21,752 bases of DNA from Penium margaritaceum (taxonomy: Eukaryota; Streptophyta; Zygnematophyceae; Desmidiales; Peniaceae), in the NCBI GenBank assembly GCA_023375785.1, contig SZWC01016129.1, forward strand, positions 26,111-47,862, in the 5' to 3' direction. Shown here in pieces: positions 17,452 to 21,752 of the stretch. Position 1 is the first letter of the stretch, and each line of letters opens with the position of its first letter. The notes under the pieces are model-generated. The model had not been told where the DNA came from, made no database searches, and saw only the letters and a list, made by a program, of their open reading frames with translations. The translations under genes were made by a program, and so were the position numbers.

Positions 17452-17822
17452 GCAGTTGGGGCAGGAGACGGAGCTGGCGTGGCGTTGGCTGACTGTGGAG
17501 TAGTAGGTGGTTGCATGGTTGAGGGACGGGGCGGTGACGGAGGCAGGCTGTCGGCCGTGTACACCTGTCGGTTGATTTCCTCTTCTTGTGCAGCCGCTTC
17601 CATTCCATCTAGTTCAGCCAGCTCCTCGCGCCAATAAGAGGGGTCAAACATGCGGTACCACAGGGGTGTGTCGTTGTCAGGGGACAAAGGAGGGTCAAAG
17701 AGACGAGGGTCCTCCCATCCGTGGTCGGCGTAGCACGCAGCCGTTCGAGGAGAGTCAAGCTCCTCGTCTGGAAGCCCGACAAGAGGTGGCGAATCCAGCG
17801 TGATTGATTGGGATGGCTGCAA
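17385..17822 (-). CDS. Unassigned ORF in the gag position of the copia element
   Basis: The frame is 145 codons and starts MQPSQSITLDSPPLVGLPDE. It continues through WEDPRLFDPP, SYWREELAELDGMEAAAQEE and a Pro/Thr-rich tail. I do not recognise it. The tail overlaps the integrase start in another frame, so the C-terminus is probably the product of the deletion. It may be an element-specific Gag part or an acquired sequence. It has no zinc knuckle. Confidence 0.35.
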   Translation of the reverse strand: MQPSQSITLDSPPLVGLPDEELDSPRTAACYADHGWEDPRLFDPPLSPDNDTPLWYRMFDPSYWREELAELDGMEAAAQEEEINRQVYTADSLPPSPPRPSTMQPPTTPQSANATPAPSPAPTACTHFFLPQGNPPCLPLRPCLT

Positions 17823-18395
17823 GGAGACCTGTGTGTGTGGTTGCTCCTGAGGACAGCGGATAGAAGCTGCGGGGAGCAGGTTAGACCACGGACAGCTGAG
17901 AGTAGCTGAGAGAAGAGAACAGCCGAGATCAGCCGAGAGCGGTTAAGAGAGTAGCAGTGTGCAGAGAGCTGCTAAAAGAGGCAGTAGAGGGCCTAGAGTA
18001 GCCGAGTGCAGCCGAGGGAAACTGGTGGCACCCGAGAGAACTGACGTGTGCAAGGAGAAGCCGAGAGAGAAGTTGAGAGCAATTGCGAGCGGTCGAGGGC
18101 AGCGGAGAGTGGCCCAGGGTTCTCCGGACTGCCAGAGAGCAGCGGAGTAAGTGAGGAGGGGGCAGCTCATAAAGTGTCGTCTGCGGGTGTGGACGATGGC
18201 ACCATGGAGCTGCTGCGGGAGAAGCTCGAGTGAGCACCGTAGTACTTTGCGGTGCTGCTGCTCAGTGTCGAAGAGTGGCACGAAGCGAAGAGACGCTCCT
18301 AAGGTGGTGTTGAGCGGGCCAAAGGACCGTGGGTTTGTGTGTCGCGCCGAGACTAAGGACAGGGATCGATGAGCGGTGGGAATGCATCCTCACTT
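17823..18395. other. Copia leader with recurrent AGCCGAG motif
   Basis: This is the non-coding leader between the primer site and the first ORF. AGCCGAG or close variants (AGCGGAG, GGTCGAG, AGTTGAG) recur at irregular short intervals from about 17890 to 18140, making a purine-rich low-complexity tract. An ATG at 18279-18281 (minus) opens a frame (MPLFDTEQQHRKVLRCSLEL) that I cannot assign. Confidence 0.5.
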
Positions 18396-18407
18396 CCTCT
18401 GATACCA
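18396..18407 (-). promoter_or_regulatory. Primer binding site (initiator tRNA-Met)
   Basis: The minus-strand sequence TGGTATCAGAGG directly follows the end of the 5' LTR. Eleven of its twelve bases match the common plant copia primer site TGGTATCAGAGC, complementary to the 3' end of initiator tRNA-Met. Confidence 0.9.
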
Positions 18408-19015
18408 GTAGTTACCAGGCAACTTCCTAGGGTACACGTGTGTGAGCAAGCAGCAATGCACAGGGAGCACACTGTACGCCATGGATGCGAGAAACGCTTG
18501 CCTTCATAGCTCGGGCAAAAAACCAAGACGCGTGAGTGAGGGTAAGAGAGCAAGACTTTAGCAACCGGTGAGCATGCTCTCGCCACGGGCAACACACCCG
18601 AGCGAGCACACACTGCCACCCGGGGGTCGAGCCCGACCGCTCGACATAAAACCGAACGGCGGCTACTCACCAACGCTTAGGTGTACCTCGCATGGTGGCC
18701 CCATAAGGATCAGCACCCGGGAAATGCAGCTCCCCCAGAAAACACTCAAGGCAAGCAACATGATGCAGAGCATGGCAGGAAGAATGTACGGGCCGTGGCA
18801 TTTCCCACACGAGATATGGAATTAAGTCATGGCCATGCATGTGCCAAAGGGCACTCCTAGGTGTAGCATTCAGGTCAAGTCGCCAGAGACGCCAATCATG
18901 GTAGGCTTGTTTGACGTCTTCCCAGGTGATGCCATGTGAATCAATCTGTACATGTGTGTGCATGGAGGAGAAGACAAGAGGGCATAGAGATGTGAGTGGC
19001 CAACGAAATTCAACA
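18408..19015 (-). repeat. 5' LTR of the minus-strand copia element
   Basis: This 608-bp copy starts TGTTGAATTTCG at 19015 and ends GGTAACTAC at 18408, next to the primer site. It is collinear with 13379-13986, with roughly 45 differences by eye, mostly transitions. A partial second copy of its first 113 bp occurs at 20285-20397 because of the N at 20284. Confidence 0.9.
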
Positions 19016-19367
19016 TACTCGGCCGTGTCCATGTGAGTGTCCAGATCCCTGATGTGGACCCAGCTGGCGCCAAAGCACCGATGCGTGGTGGCTCCATCCA
19101 CCAGCAGCTGCTAGAGAGTTGTTACGACGTCCCAGGTGCTTGCTGGGATGCTCTACAGTTGTTGTGTAGTCGCTAGAGTTTTCCCCAATTTCCATAATTT
19201 ACGTTGTCTTTCAACTGATCGATGACGGACTTGTGCATGTGACTAGTCGTAACGTCCGGTTTGAGATCATTCAGATCTAGATTTAGACATGTGGATGCGC
19301 GGAGTTTCAGCCAAAAGAGTGGTTTTGGGCCGGTTTTAGGACAAACTGACACTGCCGCGTGAGTCAC
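19016..19367 (-). pseudogene. Possible gag/protease remnant of another copia element
   Basis: On the minus strand one frame reads KSVIDQLKDNVNYGNWGKL (19197-19255 region), like the N-terminal NYxxW motif of copia Gag. Further on another frame reads QLLVDGATTHRCF (about 19070-19110), like the retroviral-type aspartic protease site DSGATTH with the Ser missing, followed by IRDLDTHMD. A TAG and a frame change separate them. The fragment ends where the 5' LTR begins, so the larger element may have inserted into it. The similarity is short. A second copy lies at 20398-20749. Confidence 0.35.
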
Positions 19368-19393
19368 CCGCCGTGCGCCGCGGCAATGTCAGT
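19345..19393. repeat. Inverted repeat with 15-bp arms
   Basis: ACTGACACTGCCGCG (19345-19359) pairs with CGCGGCAATGTCAGT (19379-19393) with one mismatch and a 19-base loop. The same structure is at 20727-20775. Confidence 0.85.
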
Positions 19394-19447
19394 GCCGGTT
19401 ACAGGTAGGACGGAGTTGTTATATGCCCGTCGTCGCGGTCGATAGAT

Positions 19448-19560
19448 CAGCGGTGCCCAATGTCAAAAACGAACTGCACGCGGTGTCCAGAGTCGAAAAC
19501 GGAAAAGACGTGCTGCCCATAGTCGGAAAAATGATGACAGCGGCGCCCATGTTTTTCGTC
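19448..19560. repeat. Degenerate tandem repeat of about 35 bp
   Basis: Four units share the pattern GCGGTGCCCA, AT/AGAGTC, GAAAAACG (AGCGGTGCCCAATGTCAAAA; GCGGTGTCCAGAGTCGAAAA; GTGCTGCCCATAGTCGGAAA; GCGGCGCCCATGTTTTTC). On the minus strand this gives a repeating FDxGHR text, which I take as a by-product. The duplicate is at about 20830-20942. Confidence 0.7.
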
Positions 19561-19641
19561 GAGCGAACGAAAATGGGCACGGCTGATATATTTTTCATGT
19601 AAATATGACATTCGACAACGATTTTGTCTTCAAGCTTCGCC

Positions 19642-19703
19642 GGTCATCGCGAGCTCGCAGGAGGAGTTTCGCGGCGAATCCTCCCTGCGAGCTCGCGATG
19701 ACC
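19642..19703. repeat. Palindrome H1: 20-bp perfect stem
   Basis: GGTCATCGCGAGCTCGCAGG (19642-19661) and its exact complement (19684-19703) enclose 22 bases that contain a further small TTCG/CGAA stem. This is the first of the palindromes at the right side. Its duplicate is at about 21024-21085. Confidence 0.95.
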
Positions 19704-19710
19704 CTGCCCA

Positions 19711-20283
19711 ACCCCCCGAACCTACGACAAACGAGGGGGTTTGTTGTAGGTTTGGGGGGGTTTGCAGGAAGCGGCGCACGCTGGGCATCTGCCGGGCCCC
19801 GCGGTAGCGGGGCCCGGCAGATGCCCAGCGTGCGCCGCATCCTGCCCAACCCCCCAAACCTACGACAAACGAGGGGGTTTGTCGTAGGTTTGGGGGGGTT
19901 TGCAGGGTCACACGTGCGCCCCATCTCGCAAAACCCCCCCCGAATAACATACAAACCCCCTAGTAAAACTGGGAGGTTAGGGTTTTATGTTTTTACTTGC
20001 CCGGGCATCTGCCGGGCCCCGCTGTAGCGGGGCCCGGCAGATGCCCAGCGTGCGCCGCATCTTGCCCAACCCCCCAAACCTACGACAAACGAGGGGGTTT
20101 GTCGTGGGTTTGGGGGGGTTTGCAGGGTCACAAGTGCGCCCCATCTCGCAAACCCCCCCCAATAACATACAAACCCCCTAGTAAAACTGGGGGGTTAGGG
20201 TTTTATTTTTTTACTTGTTCGGGCATCTGCCGGGCCCCGCGGTAGCGGGGCCCGGCAGATGCCCAGCGTGCGCCGCATCCTGC
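19711..20283. repeat. Nested palindrome array, about 219-bp period, three units
   Basis: The core hairpin H3 (19771-19838) has a perfect 32-bp stem and a 4-base loop GGTA. Its loop recurs at 20023-20026 and 20241-20244, with about 20-bp stems on the left side. Each is flanked by H2, an inverted repeat built on AACCTACGACAAAC with a loop of about 6 bases (19712-19759; 19850-19898). Together H2-H3-H2 form one composite palindrome at about 19711-19900. The spacers carry a smaller stem (AACCCCC and GGGGGTT) and GGTTAGGGTTTTA. No protein, tRNA or known transposon ends are recognised. Confidence 0.93.
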
Positions 20284-21092
20284 NAGGCTTGTTTGACGTC
20301 TTCCCAGGTGATGCCATGTGAATCAATCTGTACATGTGTGTGCATGGAGGAGAAGACAAGAGGGCATAGAGATGTGAGTGGCCAACGAAATTCAACATAC
20401 TCGGCCGTGTCCATGTGAGTGTCCAGATCCCTGATGTGGACCCAGCTGGCGCCAAAGCACCGATGCGTGGTGGCTCCACCCACCAGCAGCTGCTAGAGAG
20501 TTGTTACGACGTCCCAGGTGCTTGCTGGGATGCTCTACAGTTGTTGTGTAGTCGCTAGAGTTTTCCCCAATTTCCATAATTTACATTGTCTTTCAACTGA
20601 TTGATGACGGACTTGTGCATGTGACTAGTCGTAACGTCCGGTTTGAGATCATGCAGATCTAGGTTTAGACATGTGGATGCGCGGAGTTTCAGCCAAAAGA
20701 GTGGTTTTGGGCCGGTTTTAGGACAAACTGACACTGCCGCGTGAGTCACCCGCCGTGCGCCGCGGCAATGTCAGTGCCGGTTACAGGTAGGACGGAGTTG
20801 TTATATGCCCGTCGTCGCGGTCGATAGATTAGCGGTGCCCAATGTCGAAAACGAACTGCACGCGGTGTCCAGAGTCGAAAACGGAAAAGACGTGCTGCCC
20901 ATAGTCGGAAAAATGATGACAGCGGCGCCCATGTTTTTCGTCGAGCGAACGAAAATGGGCACGGCTGATATATTTTTCATGTAAATATGACATTCGACAA
21001 CGATTTTGTCTTCGAGCTTCGCCGGTCATCGCGAGCTCGCAGGAGGAGTTTCGCGACGAATCCTCCCTGCGAGCTCGCGATGACCCTGCCCA

Positions 21093-21752
21093 ACCCCCCG
21101 AACCTACGACAAACGAGGGGGTTTGTCGTAGGTTTGGGGGGGGTTTGCAGGATGCGGCGCACGCTGGGCATCTGCCGGGCCCCGCGGTAGCGGGGCCCGG
21201 CAGATGCCCAGCGTGCGCCGCATCCTGCCCAACCCCCCAAACCTACGACAAACGAGGGGGTTTGTCGAAGGTTTGGGGGGGTTTGCAGGGTCACACGTGC
21301 GCCCCATCTCGCAAAACCCCCCCCGAATAACATACAAACCCCCTAGTAAAACTGGGGGGTTAGGGTTTTATGTTTTTACTTGCCCGGGCATCTGCCGGGC
21401 CCCGCGGTAGCGGGGCCCGGCAGATGCCCAGCGTGCGCCGCATCCTGCCCAACCCCCCAAACCTACGACAAACGAGGGGGTTTGTCGTGGGTTTGGGGGG
21501 GTTTGCAGGGTCACAAGTGCGCCCCATCTCGCAAACCCCCCCCAATAACATACAAACCCCCTAGTAAAACTGGGGGTTTAGGGTTTTATTTTTTTACTTG
21601 TTCGGGCATCTGCCGGGCCCCGCGGTAGCGGGGCCCGGCAGATGCCCAGCGTGCGCCGCATCCTGCAAACCCCTCCAAACCTACGACAAACCCCCTAGTT
21701 TGTCGTAGGTTTGGGGGGTTGGGCAGGATGCGGCGCACGCTGGGCATCTGCC
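21093..21752. repeat. Nested palindrome array continued, with a change of orientation at the window end
   Basis: Three further H3 units (loops near 21187, 21407 and 21626) repeat the arrangement of 19711-20283, as part of the 1.38-kb duplicate. Past 21667 the pattern differs: H2 appears with loop CCCCTAG and is followed by GGGCAGGATGCGGCGCACGC, the left arm of another H3 that runs off the edge. The segment 21608-21752 is thus itself palindromic around about 21695. Confidence 0.92.

Larger units (their letters stand above)
13379..19015 (-). mobile_element. Copia LTR retrotransposon, degenerate, with both LTRs
   Basis: On the minus strand: a 5' LTR (19015-18408), primer site TGGTATCAGAGG (18407-18396), leader and an unassigned ORF, integrase C-terminus, Pro/Ser-rich linker, RT, RNase H, the purine stretch GGAGGAG, and a 3' LTR starting TGTTGATG and ending CTACA at 13379. 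The outer flanks are CACTC (13374-13378) and TACTC (19016-19020), a 5-bp target duplication with one C/T difference. Gag knuckle, protease and the integrase catalytic core are missing. LTR divergence (roughly 7-8 percent by eye) points to an old insertion. Two Ns inside (14087, 16750) add duplicated sequence, so the true element is probably about 0.8 kb shorter. Confidence 0.88.
18903..21666. repeat. 1.38-kb near-identical repeat on both sides of N at 20284
   Basis: 18903-20283 and 20285-21666 match at about 98-99 percent by eye (around 17 differences, mostly transitions). The first copy ends and the second begins exactly at the N. The block runs from inside the copia LTR, through the flank, to the palindrome array. 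The differences fit two haplotypes or a true old tandem copy better than sequencing error alone. Confidence 0.93.

Noticed and set aside
19605..20027. ORFs rich in NPPNLRQTRGFVVGLGG-like text on both strands
   Set aside because: They are translations of the palindrome array. The same text appears on both strands because the DNA is an inverted repeat.
19960..21600. Telomeric repeats (TTTAGGG)
   Set aside because: GGTTAGGGTTTTA or GTTTAGGGTTTT appears once per 219-bp unit and never in tandem, so there is no telomere tract.
19711..21752. CRISPR array
   Set aside because: The repeats are about 219 bp apart, nearly identical throughout and lack unique short spacers, and the genomic context is eukaryotic.

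Overview
The window looks like nuclear DNA of a eukaryote of the green lineage. A streptophyte alga or early-diverging plant is my best guess, but the species is not determined. The evidence is an intron-containing gene whose spliced product matches plant SKP2A/B-type F-box/LRR proteins residue for residue across several exon joins, together with Ty1/copia retrotransposons primed by initiator tRNA-Met. Nothing resembles a bacterial operon.

Layout. (1) About 1-5.5 kb is GC-rich. It holds one minus-strand gene, an F-box/leucine-rich-repeat protein, entering from about 4755 and running off the left edge. Five exons (3078-4163, 2271-2334, 1635-1790, 977-1105, 113-254) are fixed by GT/AG sites, compatible phases and homology; a sixth, 5' exon (4544-4755) is likely but weaker. 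Its introns are packed with simple repeats: a CG/CA tract, a GGGT array, a polypurine tract, a 36-bp minisatellite, (CAG)11, a CT tract and C22. (2) About 5.6-8.1 kb is more AT-rich and I see no gene in it. (3) 8.1-10.4 kb holds a 0.62-kb near-identical duplication and two very small LTR retroelements of TRIM type (405 and 325 bp). They have 161-162 bp LTRs, a tRNA-iMet primer site and an 82-bp interior. (4) 11.4-13.2 kb is a degraded copia element on the plus strand (Gag knuckle, then RT and RNase H). (5) 13379-19015 is a second copia element on the minus strand, with 608-bp LTRs, a primer site, an imperfect 5-bp target duplication, an integrase C-terminus, RT and RNase H. (6) 19.6-21.75 kb is an array of long, nested GC-rich palindromes.

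The five single-base N positions matter. Three (14087, 16750, 20284) sit exactly between near-identical sequence blocks, as expected of contig ends that overlap but were not merged. A fourth (8762) ends one copy of a duplication. About 2.8 kb of the window may therefore be counted twice, and several long reading frames that cross an N are artefacts.

The only clear host gene is the F-box/LRR gene, a predicted substrate receptor of an SCF ubiquitin ligase. The rest is mobile DNA and its debris. The points most worth a second look are the palindrome array, the tiny TRIM elements with hairpin-packed LTRs, and the copia reading frames, which are broken almost only by stop codons that C-to-T change can explain.
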